Assembly (NCBI RefSeq): GCF_040807025.1
Contig: NC_090945.1
Location: 73,109,088 to 73,173,087, forward strand
Origin: Struthio camelus
Taxonomy: Eukaryota; Chordata; Aves; Struthioniformes; Struthionidae
Reading direction: 5' to 3'
DNA: 64,000 nt
The notes under the pieces are model-generated. The model searched no databases. It saw only the letters and a program-made list of their open reading frames with translations, and had not been told where the DNA came from. Positions 36,109-49,680 of the stretch are shown here, one piece after another; the first letter of the stretch is position 1; every line of letters begins with the position of its first letter. Made by a program: the position numbers and the translations under genes.

Positions 36109-37328
36109 GGCTCTTGGCCTTCCACACAGAAATGGAGTTCTTTCCCCAGAGAAAACTTTCCTTCTACAGGAGGCTAAAATGCTTCACGCAGACTGCTGCC
36201 TTCCCGGCGTGCTCTTTGCTCTGTCCAGTAGATTCCACGAGAAGTGCTCTCAGAGGCAGATAGGAGAATATGCTGCCAATGCAAAACTGTAATCAAGAAT
36301 TCCTTCAAAAATCAGGGCAACTGGAGAACTGTGACTGTTTATTATCATAGTGCGCTAACGGAGCATCTTATCAAACAAAGGATAGACTCCCATTGCCTGG
36401 AATGCAAGTTAGATCCAACACAAGGACTTAGAAAGGTATCCAGATCATCCTGGCCATCACAAAGATCTCCTGAACCTCTTTTTCTCTTCAAAGCTTCCAA
36501 GTTTGCACTTTGCTATCTCTGCTTTACCAAAGGGGCCCTGACCATTCCCTATCATGCTGGCAAATTAAACAGCCCTAAATGCTTTTTGAAGGCTTGGTGG
36601 CTAATTCGTTCTTCTCTGTGGCATCAGCGTGTAACATTTCCTACGAGAGCAGGATTCAGGAAATATTGCTGAATGTTTCTATGATGACATTTCTAGAAAC
36701 ATTTAAATTTCTTGTGGGCTCGTTTGACTGTAGCGTTCTTCTGAACCTATTTTGGGGGTAAGTACATGTGAGAATAAAGTTTCACAACCCTGAAAGAACA
36801 TACTCAGTGCAAGAAAGAAAGAGTGCATAAGGTCCCCTTTGAACTTAAATCCTTAATCTGCAGTTGTCAGTGCAATACAGGAGACCTTGGCATAACAGGC
36901 TTATTTATTTGAAATGAATGCAACTTTCCAACCAATCACCTTTTTCCTTCCACAGACAGAAATGACCTGTTGTACCACAGCCAAAAGCACAACATGGTAA
37001 ATCAGTCACTGTTTCAAAAGTGTCTTTCTCTGTGAGTCAGTCCTGTCTTTCCCCTTCATTTAGAAGTCTCATTGCTGGCAACTTTTCCTATTACTGTCCT
37101 TCTGGAACTACCTGGCAGCAGACAACATCAACAAATGATGCAAGGCCTCTAATCTCTATTGACTCACTATATAAGTTTGGGGTCTATTGTGCTCTAGCAT
37201 ACAGCAACATGCAACACTGTATTTGGTGTCACACTTTCCTTAATGACTGCTATATGGCCTTTTTTATTTTCTGAAAGCAGTAGGATTTTTAAAGATATGC
37301 TCTAGTTTTTTATTTTATTGTTCTTGGT

Positions 37329-37332
<4 letters not shown>

Positions 37333-37360
<28 letters not shown>
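37333..37360 (+). repeat. (CT)14 microsatellite
   Basis: An uninterrupted run of about fourteen CT dinucleotides in intron 2. Confidence 0.95.
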
Positions 37361-37363
<3 letters not shown>

Positions 37364-37800
37364 ATTTCTTAAATTACTGTGGTTGCTACAGCAACCTTTG
37401 GCCTCTGCAGGATATTGCTGCAGGAGGTATCTGGTATGACAGCTAGGCAGAGACTCCGCACAGCTCAGCTCACTTGTGTGTGTGTACCCACGTAGAGCTC
37501 GAGGTTACCTGCTTCAGCACCTGTGCTCCGGAGAATCGAGGAGCATAATCTGGTTTCTGGAAGCAAGCAGGCTTGCTTCTCTTTGCCTGGAAAAGTGTCC
37601 TTTGAGAGGTCAGTTTGCAGTCTGCCACTGAGTAGCTGAGCTTTGAGCCTGCTTGGGACCATCTTTGCCATAGCTTTTGTGTAGAGTGGGGATCCTGAGC
37701 CTTTGTTCAAGCCAAATGAGTTATGTGTATGCACATCAGACTTATGTGCGACCATGGACTAAATACTCATCCCCCTCCCGGGCACGTGCGCTCTTGCTGA

Positions 37801-37801
<1 letters not shown>

Positions 37802-37864
<63 letters not shown>
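37802..37864. repeat. (TA)n microsatellite, about 60 bp
   Basis: About 26 uninterrupted TA units are followed by a single G and several more TA units. Frames crossing it (alternating Tyr-Ile) are artefacts. A TA run of this length is expected to be highly polymorphic and prone to forming cruciform structures. Confidence 0.97.
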
Positions 37865-40800
37865 CTGTAGGCATATACATGTACTGGTACAGATCTGTGA
37901 GCTGCTGAGCAGCAAGCAAGACCCAAACAAGGTATGTGACACAGCTAAAATCAGTCTTGCTGGCCTCAGTGGCCTTGCTTTGCTTAGGTAGCTCTTTACT
38001 TATGCTTTGGTGTCCTTATCTGTAACATTAAATGCTAATTTTTTTGTTGTTGTTTTGGAGACTTTGAGGCTAGTTGTGCTTTACATGTTACAGCTAGTAG
38101 TATTTTCAAATACATTTGAGGTGAATCAGGTCAGAAATTTCCTCTGAACACTTTTTGTCTATATGCTAAATATTTTCCTTCTAAGTAAATTCAAAGTGGA
38201 CAATAAAAAACAAAAAACAAAAATTCTGAACACTGATCTAAGTAGTTATTTCTTTATACCATGGAACACAATGTGAGTGCTCTCTTATGTTTAAGCTGGC
38301 TAAATTTTTTCTTTTATGTATAAATATAGCCACCATTCCCATCGACCAAAATACCGCAAAAGCTTATATATTTGAAAATATAATAAATGAAACATTAACT
38401 AGGAGTGAAATACAAAAAAAAGTCATTTTTCTTTACTGCAACCTCAGTAAGCTCATAGTTGTGAGCTCACTGCTACAAAATAATTTGTATTCAGCTGTAA
38501 TGTCTAATTTTCAGGGATATTACAGTATCAATTTTCTTCAAGTTCTCTGTTTGTGTTAGCAGGTATATTGAACAATTTGACCTCCTTAAATTAAATTTAA
38601 ATTATGATTTCAATGTACAAACTCTTCCTCCTTCTATTTATCTAAGATACTGAGACACAGGGTGTAGTTCTGATTAATTTGGTTGTATAAAACAGTGACT
38701 TCCTCTGCTGAAGTAATTGAAATTACGTTGATGTAAAGCAGATGGGAGGCCAGAATCAAGTCTGCACTGATTGAGGGTACTTTGCTAAATAATATGCACA
38801 GAATTTCAGAAAAAATCTGCTGCTATCCTAAAGGAACACAATGTCCTAAAGCAACACAATGCACAACTACAGAATATTAATATTATTTGATGATATAACC
38901 ACCTATTTTTTTAGATTGAGTTAATATGAAAGGATACTGAGCAGATGCTTAGTCCCTGGTACAGCTGTCTTAGTTTTCTCAGGGGAATCTGGGAATGAAT
39001 CCCTTTATGTCACGGAAATTCCCTAGTGGTGTAAAGCCAAACTTACGATATCCATTCTCCAGCTTGTTTTTGAAAATCTCTCTCAGTCTGCTTGTAGGCT
39101 GAGTCTATGACAGTTAGTTTTAAGAGTGTATGAGTAAAAAGGAGGTAAGGTGGCAGTATTTGGAAATATGCTTCGTAGGCAGATCTGTCCATTTTGACAT
39201 TGAGTGTGAAACGTCACTGGTTTCTGGCTTGTAGTTCCCTACATATAGGCAGGTATCTCCTGCTTCTACAGTGCCACAGCCTCTCTCCTGGGCTGTGATT
39301 AGTCATGGCAGTTATAGGTGTCCAGTTTGATCTATTGACCTATATCTGACCCTATCCATATCTGATATGTTGATATGATTAGTGCATTAGAGATGGCACA
39401 GGAACAAGGCTGAGGTGTTGCTCTGCAACTAGCAAGCTTGCCACCTAATAGAGACCACGTTCAAAGGAGCTTCCTCTAGCTCCAGTCTTGTATCTCTCCT
39501 GGTTTAGGACCTGTGATACTGCCATATCATGTAGTAATTTAATTAGTCTTATATACCAAACAGAGACCAAAATGGCATTATTGGGACCAAGTGCTCCTGT
39601 TTCTTGCTGTTCCGCTCTCAGGACCTAGCATGTGGCAGCTAGGCATCTTGTGAGGTTAATCGGAAACCCAGTAAGTCTGAAGCAATGATATCAGTTTGAG
39701 CTGAGCACAGTCATTGGCTTTTGAAAAAAATTCAAAGAGGATATTTTAGTAATGTGAGCATGACAGGCTTGATATGTGTAAATAAGGCAATTCTGCACAG
39801 GCTTCCTTATGTAATGAGTCATCACAGAATTTGTTTGTTGAGGTGCCAGACCACTTGTTTGTCCCTATTTTAAAATGTCTCCTTTGGAAAGAATTTGAAC
39901 GATAAACAAAAAACCAATGTAAATGTTTCCCGTTACGACTGAACATGTGAGGAAAGCTTTGGGGTTTTTCCTTTCTTTCCTGCAGTACTTGAGCAGTTTT
40001 AGCCTCACAGAACAGCCTGCTGATGTTCTGCTCAGAAGAAGAGCTGACAGCCAGGCGGTAAAAATGCCAACGAGTATCTCCACTACTATTTAGCACTGTC
40101 ATAGCAATGTCAGATGTTTTCCACAATAACATCAGTGTGAATGCAACCTCAATTTCTTGATTTTTAGCAGAAAGTATCTTCAGTATGCTAATGAAAATCT
40201 CATTGATTTTGAAAACATGTTAAGAGATGTGAGTTGGTACACGTTTCTAGACAATGTTTTTCACTATTCCTTTTTAAGGCTGTATGATAAGCAAGCTTCT
40301 AGTAGCAACAGAATTGCCTTGAATGTCTTCTCAAATGCGCTGAATACCCTCATCTTTACTGGCAGGTGAGAGAACGGAGTGCCTTTTAGAATCGCATCAA
40401 TGTTGTAAAACATAATCTTTTCATATTACATATTTAGATACTGTGTATGATCCTAGTTTTCTGCACTGGTCAAATCTGTTGCCTCTCAGCTGAGTCAACC
40501 TCATTCTCTCAGCAGTCTTGCTGGTCAATCTTTCAATACAGAGGCTCTTAGTATAATGGAACAGGTGACTTCTGTGAACACCTCTCGGTCTTCACCAAGT
40601 TTCATTTAAAATCATGCTGCAAATTTGTATAAGTGAATAAACTTTTCAACTTGGGTTCTGAGCCAAAATCCTTAACTGTTAGACTGTATAATGTGATTCC
40701 CTAGGTTGGAGCAGCCAGCTCCAGTTCTGTGAGTGTCCACATAATCTCAGATAGGGGACCAGGATTTACCACTTGCAAGCTCTGTTATGCTTTTAAAAAA

Positions 40801-41535
40801 TTTGCAGAAGTCTGAGCAATTCTTTTACTCCCTCCATTTCAACTCAACCCCAAATCCAATCTCTTATTTTTCCGTAGCTTGGGTTCTTTCTGTATAGTTT
40901 TGAACCTACACAGTAATTTTAAGGCCTTCACCAACATTCAGACTTTCCATAATTGCCCAAGGAGGAAAACAAAACAAAACTTCAGTACTCACCATTGTGC
41001 AAGATCGATAGGCTAAAGAAAAAACATTGCTATCCCTGTTTTACTTAATTAGCAGAACATCTCCTGGTATAGGAAAGGTAATTAGAAACACTATTTAATT
41101 ATACCTTATCATTAAAGGTTAAAAATACTCTATTAATTCCTGTCTTTGGACTGCGTTTGAGTTCCAGAGAAATCAATGTGAATCAGTTTTTGCTGGTGCA
41201 GGTCCTCCCGGAGGGACTGGAAAAAGGTGGAGGAAGTAAAATACTACAACGGAAAACTGCTAGAGCATTTCCTCAGATGGTAAGGTATAACTGAGTGTGC
41301 CATGCCTCTCTCCTGGGCCCTGACCCTGGGCTCTGGGGGGCTGTTACCAGTCCGTGAATCTAGGTGACACCTTATTAGAGATAGATAAGAAGTTTCAGCT
41401 GTTCTAAGCAGTCTCTGTTTCTCCAAAGCATCTCTGAAATTTGAGTATGCAAGTTCCTTAAAAAACAAGTCAAAATTCAAAGGATTTCTTTTTGGTTGAC
41501 ACAATGAAAAAATTTGATTTCTGAGCACTAATCTC

Positions 41536-41660
41536 GTATATATGTGTGCATATGCATATATTATAATGTGTGTGTGTGTGTGTACACGTGTGTGTGTTTA
41601 TATACATATATATGTATAGAATAAATGTATATATAAAAATAAATATAAAAAATAAAATAA
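41536..41660. repeat. Compound TG/TA microsatellite with A-rich tail
   Basis: TATATG and TGTGTG tracts are broken by TACACG and followed by TA-rich and (AAAT)-like sequence. Simple repeat in intron 2. Confidence 0.9.
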
Positions 41661-42497
41661 TAGTGCCCACACCAAATTAATCCTTCATCATATCCTTGAA
41701 CTAACTACAGAGTTGTGGTATCAAAACCAGATACTTACAGCTGGTAGTCTGTATATGTCCTGACAATGAAAGGTTTTGATTGGAACTTAAGGCTGTATCA
41801 GTAATATAAATGTTGCATCAAAATAATATTTTCAGCTTGTGTTCTTTAAGTTGTCAAGACACACTAGGAGTCCTTAAAAAAAGGTGCGATCGATTAACAG
41901 GAAGAAACTTTCAGAGCAAAATTCTCGTGGATATATAGTTGTGCTCTATCTGAGTATGTAGAATTTGTTATGAAGATGAGATTCATACCAGCTTTGGGAG
42001 TGAGACACAGATTTCTGTGCTGCCATAAATCATATTTAAAGTGATGGTTCTTAGATTTAGTGCTAATTTAAGACTGTGAATCTCTGCAGCTTCATTCGCC
42101 TGGAAACTACTCTACCACCATGACTAATGAAAAAGAAAATGAATGCTTACACTGGAGTTCTCTTGAATAAGATTTTCTTCCTGTGTTTACAAAATTATGT
42201 CATTTTTTGCCAAATAAGAAAACAAAATTAAAGCAAAGAAGTTTATTGCCTGAGACTATATCATTGTAATGGTCTCTTGTGACCTTAAAAATATTATGAT
42301 GAACCTCTATATGAAAATTCTCTTTCTTTTCAGCATTGGTTAAGGGAGGAAATTCTGATATTTAGATGAAATTTTGAGCCACATGAACCTATGACATATT
42401 TATGATGCAGTAATCAAGATGTGCATATTGAACTGTGGGAATGAAGACTGTGACTGTGCATTTCCGTAAGGCAGGGGCAATAATTTCTGTGATTAGT

Positions 42498-42625
42498 GCA
42501 ATAGCCTGGGTTTCAAGCGATTAGTATGTATTCCTCCTAGCTTTACCGAATAACTTCTGCAAATTATGCCACTTTCTGGGTCTCAGTTTCTTCTTATGCA
42601 GAGTGGGGCAAATATACAGGTGTTC
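42498..42625 (+). mobile_element. MIR-like SINE fossil, plus orientation
   Basis: Features appear in MIR order: AGCCTGGGTTTCAAGCG (like CCTGGGTTCGAATC), then CTTCTGCAAATTATGCCACT and TCTGGGTCTCAGTTTCTTCT, then GCAGAGTGGGGCAAATA (like GTAAAATGGGGATAATA). It lies about 200 bases before STK32B exon 3. It is degraded but is the best MIR match in the window. Confidence 0.6.
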
Positions 42626-42822
42626 TTTTGTTAATTTATTAACTACGACCTAATACAAAGAATCCTGCGTAGTTGTAACATGGACTTTCCTGTAACAGGT
42701 TTTCCTAGGTTGTGATATCTAGATCACCTTGGATTCTTGAAATATTGTAAAGGCTTCTTTTTTGAAGTAATAATTGAGTTTTATTTCTATAGATGTCAAA
42801 CTTTACCTTTGATGTCAATTAG

Positions 42823-42975
<153 letters not shown>

Positions 42976-45900
42976 TAAGCAAATCTTAAAAATTCCGTTA
43001 GGCATCTATTGTTATCTCCTGTTGCTGAATATATTCAGGTTCTAGAAGGCTCAAAAATTGAAAAGAATGAAAGAATTACCACCTTTTAAAGATATTTATT
43101 TTTTTGCTGAGGTTTTTTTCTCATAAATATTTTAAAGGTGCCCTTTTGTACTGCAGCGTTCAGCATCCCTTTCACCTTTTCATTTCTGGTTTGGGTTCTC
43201 CCTGGATTCTTAGAGTAGTGTGTGGAGATATGTTGTTCTGTCCAGCTTTATCGTTTCTTTTTGACAATAGCTGGACTAAGTGACTGATTTTAAGATTGTG
43301 GAATATCAAAACCAACCATTCAATTAAAAAACATTTTGAGTTGATTCAGAGAAATTTCAAAACTCAATTACTCTTAAAAAATGATAGCAGGGAATTACCT
43401 GAAAGCACCTATTTGTCACCTGCAATTTCTCTTGTCTTTCCAGTGGTAACATCTGAATGGCTCAGTTATATCTGAGTGTGAAAAACTGTTGGTCAACTAA
43501 TGACTAGATCCAGCTATACCACAAACTTAAAACATTTAATGTTTTTTATCTAGCAATAATGGTAATGGGATGCAGACTTTCTTACCTAGTCTAAAAATGA
43601 CCTATATTATTTTTAAAAAGGGATGTAAACCATTATGCTATGAGAAATATTCAGTTAGTGAATAGCTTGTTTGTCTGCAGATGTTCACAATGCAAACAGA
43701 CCTTCTATTTTGTGAGTTTTTAGCGGTCTTACTGGAGTTCCATGACTAACCTATGCTCTCTTGTCTGTCCCTTAGCTCACTCTTAATCTGTACATTTGAA
43801 CAATTTCTTGTTGCCCATTTAGCACCTTTCATGAGCTAACAGCCAGATTATTTTCTGGTTTAAGTGAGCACAGCTTTAGTTTAATTGCATCCACTTATAT
43901 AGGCAGAGGACTTGAACCTAAAATTCATTCAGAAAGCACCTAATCATATACATGTGTCTCACGTGCTCTCCACTTGACACAAATGAGCATACTTGAGCTC
44001 ACCCACTGTTCTGTCTCCAACAGTTAGAGAAGTTTAAAAACAATATGCAAACGTATCTGTGATACAAAACTTTCCCAGTGTACTCTCCAAGGTTCCAGCA
44101 ACTTGTACTCTGGGGATTTCTTGGCCAAAGATGTAGTACCTTTGTGCTTAGTAGCTTATGGACTTTTCTTTCATACGTTTGTCTAATCTGTTTGAACCCG
44201 TGCAAACTTTTGGTCTATAACAAGAGGTGTCGAGGATTTCCACTGTATGACTAGACGTTGTGCAGAAACAGTCACAGGTTGATGTGACCTACAAGACACT
44301 TCTATAAACATAACAATGCTAAAGAATTAAAGATCAAACATTTATTGTGAAACAAGATGTATGCTATATTCAAATTACTGCATCATATTTGGCTAAAAAA
44401 TGTCCTTTCTTATTTTCTTTTGTCATAGCAAAGATTAAACCTGGAATAGACAATACCTTAAAATGTGTTGGGTTTGATGATGATTTTCTTGTAAATAATC
44501 AACATATTCTTCCCATGTTTCTGAGAGACAGTCTCAAGATCCGAAGGTTCAGATGTCATACTATATATGTACCTGTTCCAAGAGAAACATAGTACTCTAA
44601 AATTGGCAAAATTTTTCAGGCAAAAAGGATACCATTCAAAATGCACCACTGCACTAACAGAGATCTACATCCAGTGCTTCTAGCAGTGCTTATAGTTGGT
44701 CAGTCTGCCTAGGATGACCAATTTTTCTTTTAAGACGATGCACAGAGAAGGCCTTCACGCCACAACAGACCGTTTAGTAAATGACAGGTCCACTGTAACA
44801 GATGGAGCCAGAAGTGCGTCAGTTGTGTTAAAACACGTGACTAGATCACAGGCCAAAGCTCCTGTCTGCCACTCACTAGAGTTGGTTTCCAGGGCTGTGT
44901 ATAAGAAAGACTGACGTGGACTATCCTGAGACTTACATCCAGACATAAAGACAGCGCCTGCATTCTGGAACTGTCTTGCCAAACCATGCCATTTGCTCAC
45001 ACAGTTATATAACCTTAGTATCTAAATGCTTCACAGTCTGATATGTTTATGTAGACAACATCATTTGGTTCTTCTTAAAGCAAAAATGTGACTCTGCAAA
45101 GGTACATCTAAGCCAGTGCATGAAACAGTAACCAGGACCATTCCAGGGCACTGCCATGAGCAGCTGGAACAGCTCTTAGCATGCACCAGGGCCACGCGAA
45201 GCAGCCCTTTCCCAAACAATCCCTGGACATAGCTCAAGGGTTATAATCTCTAGGGATCATTTTGGTGTGTCAGCCTCCGTCAGAGACTAGGATTTTCTAT
45301 CCTTGGCACAAGCTCTTCCATGCCAGCTGGCCCAAGTGCTCAGAAATGATCCCAGCAAGTTTAATCTACCAATATAGCCAGAGAGTGCCTTAAACAGCAC
45401 AAGCTATTCGAGGGATGCCTCTCCATCCTTGCTGTTGAAGGTGGGTAACTGCGTAGCCAAATCCTGGGCATATCACACTCTTCTGAGATCTAGCGACTTG
45501 GACACATACAGTTAGAGCTCTCGAAATTTTTTAGAGAATAATTACATTGACAAATACTTATTATTTGCACCTGAAGAATTTTTCCTCAAATGTTATGCGT
45601 TCATGTTTCCAGTGGTTTAAAGCCCTGACTCCAGAGCGAGAGGCTGAGCATGCATTTCAACCTGGACAAGTGCAGCAAATGAAAGACTGGAACCTAGGCC
45701 TGCCCAAAAATAACTTCATCTCCCCCAAACCTTGTTCTTCTTTGTACCACGCCCATAATATGTTTCTATAAAATGCACTTAGAATAGATCTGATATATTT
45801 CTTGAGTATTTACATCTGCGGACTGCAGTGTCGTATTCCAGACCTCAGAACACTCCATCTAACTCAACATTTACCTGAAATTCAAGATATTCTATTCCTT

Positions 45901-48900
45901 GTTTTTAGCTAATAACTTCTGTTGTTGGACTACAAGGGCAAAATGGAAAAATTGCAAGTGACCCACAAATACCAGTTATGTTTGTTTTAACCACATTTAA
46001 CCATAAAACTCTTAAGCATGTTAAATATATCACATTTAGGTAATCGTGCAAACTGCATTTTATTTGTTTATTTACTGCCATGGAAAAGGGAACACTGCAA
46101 GGAGAAATGGAATATTCCTGTTAAACATATTTTATGTGTTCCTAGTAATTACCTTTTAAAATAATAATATTTGTATTGTCATTGATTGTTGGTGAATTAG
46201 CAGCCTACTTAATACATTTTGACTTGCAGTTTAGATACAACGATAATTTGCAGTAAATGACCTTACATTGTAGCTATAACTTATATTGGATGATTAGCAG
46301 GAATCCATGAGATTTCCTCTTATAACTCAATTCCTGGCATACTAATGGAAGTATTTGAAGCTGCCTTTTTGCTATAGTAATTGCAGCTATGTTTGTGTTT
46401 CTTTTTTCTGAGTTAGAATTTTTTCTGTTCATTTGTTAATTACATTGTAAATGTACAAAGGGGCTGTTACAAGAGTTACTAATTCTAGCTTATTTCGTAA
46501 ACTAAAATATGAATTTAAAAAGGTGTAATTATGTCATGATGTGTGGGTATGAACTGAGCTGCAGGTCATGTAAGTGTTGACTTCTTTTTGGCTAGGCCAT
46601 TTTGGACTAATCTGCCTTTCTAGACTCTATCACACTGACTGAGTTTGAGCATCAGTTTTCAGAAATCCTGCCTCAGTTAAAATTTTAGTGAGTAAAACTC
46701 AGAAATCCTATCAGCCTAACAAATTTAATGGCCATCTCCCCTTGCTGAGATATCCAACTTTGCCCACAGATATTCAGAACTAATTATTCAGAGAAAGTAC
46801 CAATCTGCCATCTAGAGCTCTGTGGCAAACCACGTTTAAGTAGATAGGCACTAATACTATGCCTAAAACCTCGGAGAAGTCAGAAATTTAGTTGTAGGCA
46901 GAATTCAGATCAAGATGGGTAGTGATGTGCAGCTTTTCCAAAACGGTTTAATTGTTTTGCACGCTCATTTTACATTAGGCTGCCAATGGATAAAGAACAA
47001 AACCTGATTTTGGAGTAGGATCTGTAGTAATAGCAGGATATGTACTAGAATCAGTGGTAGGATTTGTAGCCTGTTTGCACTGAATATTTTTCAGCCTTGT
47101 GGTTAAGCAGTCTTGTGGTCTGTGAAGGATGGAGGGTCTAGAGCCCACATCTTCAGCTTTCCAGGTGAGCATACTACTTGCCTAATACACAAAAGTGACG
47201 GTAGTGCCAGCACCTTTATTGATGTAAATGTATTTTATTTGCCTGTTGTAATCAATGAAAAATAATTACCTGGCTGGACTAGGCTGGAACACTTCCTGAA
47301 AGTCTTCAGAAACATCCACTTCTCTCCACTGATTTGATAGAGTAATTAACAACTTATTTCGGCTGCATTAAGCCTTTACCTGCTTCCTTCTTCCCTCCCC
47401 AAGTCCTAAGACACATAAAGCAAGACTTAAGCTTAGATAGGTAGCCTGGATTTTGCTTTTTTTTTCCTGGAAGGAATATGAATGATGAAAAATTTAGGGA
47501 ATTTTATTATCAAAATACTTACCTTTTTTCAATATCATTTTCTGTAAAAATAATTTCAGTTTCATCAGAATTTATTTTTTCACTTTTGAATGAATTAAAA
47601 TGAAATCTCATATTTCTTTTACTTCAAAATGTCAAGTCCCAAATCTATATTCAAAAGCATATTTGGAGGAAATTCCACTCATGGCAACCTTTTCATGAGT
47701 CTGTTGGACTGTTCCTAACCAGAATCGCTGGTTTTCAAATATTATTCATCCTAACCTTCAAAATATATAATAAAATTAATACAGTGGTAATCTCCCAACA
47801 GTTCCTTGAACTTAAGAGAATACTAACTAAGCACATTAATCTTCTTTTGAGAAATTTCATCACCAAAGAGAAAAGTTGGCAACTCAAGAAACAAACAAGA
47901 CTGGAAAGTCCTTCAGTTATACATAATAACTGCACAAAGAGAGAATGAGATATGGGTAAGCAACCTGTTATCAGTTAAATTCTTTTGCAAAGAAAGAGAA
48001 GAAGGAAAGACAGTAAACCTTCTGTAGTGGGTAATTTTGCTGGCATCCATCAGTAATTCCATCATATACAAGGATACAGAACAGCTAATATGAAACAAGG
48101 GCAGTGTCCTAGCTCTGCAAGATCTATATTAAAAAGCTTTTTGAGGGTCATGCATCTTCTCTGAGCCTTATTAAATTTAACTTTACAATCTGAACTTATA
48201 AATCATATTATTTGAAATATGAACTGTCTTTCATAACATCTGCCATAGAAAAGAATCATTCTTCTCTAAATGCTCATAATAGCTTGGAGGGTAGCAGCAT
48301 TTTTCAGGAAGGGTTTGGGGCTGATTTATAACCTTCATTTTGGAAATAAAATTGAATAAATGCTCAAAGATATGTGAGTCTCTTAGCCAGTTTTATCACC
48401 TTTAGAGGCATTTCTGGTAACAGAGGTTCCTTCTTAAAATGAAAAGCTGTCCTGTTTTTTATTAGACCTTTTGTATGTGTCATGTGTACTTCAAGCACAG
48501 ATGAACGAGCTGTAGAAATGTCAGCTACTGGCACAGTCCCACTGTGAGGCTACAACATGCTCCTCCAAGATCCAACATTTTATCTTATCTTTCCCCGCAT
48601 ACCTGGGTGTCCTCTGAGTGAGATATGTAGGATCCATATTTTAAATATCTTTCTTACACCATGCATTAGGATTGAGCCAAGATGCAGGCATCCTATCTAC
48701 CAATGTGGTTAAACTTGTCAATACTTTCAAATATTAATAGATTGACTAGCTTCTCTGAAATTAACATAGCTTAGCACAAAAGACAGACTTTTTTGGCAAA
48801 AAATACAGGTGTCAAAAATGGTTTCTCTGCTGATGTAGATAAGAAAAATATATTTTCTGGACCATTCCTCAAAACTTTCAGAACACAGAAGTGATCTTAT

Positions 48901-49629
48901 TTTGAGTAGCCTTTCTTAAGGCTATTATGTCCTTTTAAAATTGTCAGAACATTTTCAAAGGCAGCAGAGGGAAACAAATAAAGATTTACTTTTATCAACT
49001 TACAAGTCATTCGCCTAGTATAGCCAGAACAATATGCTTGATACATTTAACATCCCATAAAGAAGGGTTAGCTGTATTCTCAGAGTGGCTCTATATTTTG
49101 ATAAATTTTTGTTTCTACTCCTTACTCCCTGGAAAGTATATGTATTTCACAAGACAGATGTAGAAGGATACATTACTGCTGCCAGCTAGAGTAGAGCAAG
49201 ACTAAGTTTCAAATTCAGTGAAAACTGGAACAAATAAACAGCACGTATCATGCCAAAAATGTAAATGTGCATGCATATCTGAATTCACCTAATTCCTCCT
49301 GTCTTCAGTCTAGATTGGTTGCTCTACAGCTGGGGTTATCTGAAACAGTTTTCATAGAAGGACATTAAAGGTCATCACTACTATTAGTTCTTTGTGCTGG
49401 GTGGGAGGTGAAAATCTTCCACACTATTGTTTGCAGGGAAGACTGAAGCACAACTGCCACCAAAAGTATACAGTGAGTAACAGTGTTCAGCTAGCTATCC
49501 ACCTTAGTCATCGTTGGCCCAGATGTTGAGTTGCTCTGATACAGCTTCAGAGGCTGCTCTTGCAAGAAGCTCACAAACACACTGGGACCTCTCACAACAG
49601 GAGCACTCTCTTTAAATTCCTAGGAGTTT

Positions 49630-49680
49630 TCTCAAGAAAAAAAAAAGAAAAAAAAAAGGAAAAAAAAGAAAAGAAATGCT
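49630..49680 (+). repeat. A-rich low-complexity tract
   Basis: Runs of A separated by single or paired G bases extend over about 45 bases. The minus-strand frame reading through it as Phe/Ser-rich is an artefact. Confidence 0.9.

Larger units (their letters stand above)
35307..42822 (+). other. STK32B: STK32B intron 2 (about 7.5 kb)
   Basis: The intron runs from GTAAGAATC to a rather weak acceptor (CTTTACCTTTGATGTCAATTAG). It contains the CT and TA microsatellites at 37333 and 37802, the TG/TA repeat at 41536 and a MIR-like fossil at 42498. Two longer chance frames (plus 36244-36672, 142 codons; minus 39746-40132, 128 codons) have no recognisable domains or family features. The rest shows nothing I can identify. 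Confidence 0.88.

Noticed and set aside
36244..36672. A 142-codon plus-strand frame in intron 2
   Set aside because: No known domain, no promoter or splice context. One or two frames of this length are expected by chance in 64 kb of such composition.
37742..37991. Frames reading Tyr-Ile repeats on both strands
   Set aside because: They are translations of the TA microsatellite and not genes.
39746..40132. A 128-codon minus-strand frame in intron 2
   Set aside because: No recognisable family, no supporting context, and a length compatible with chance.
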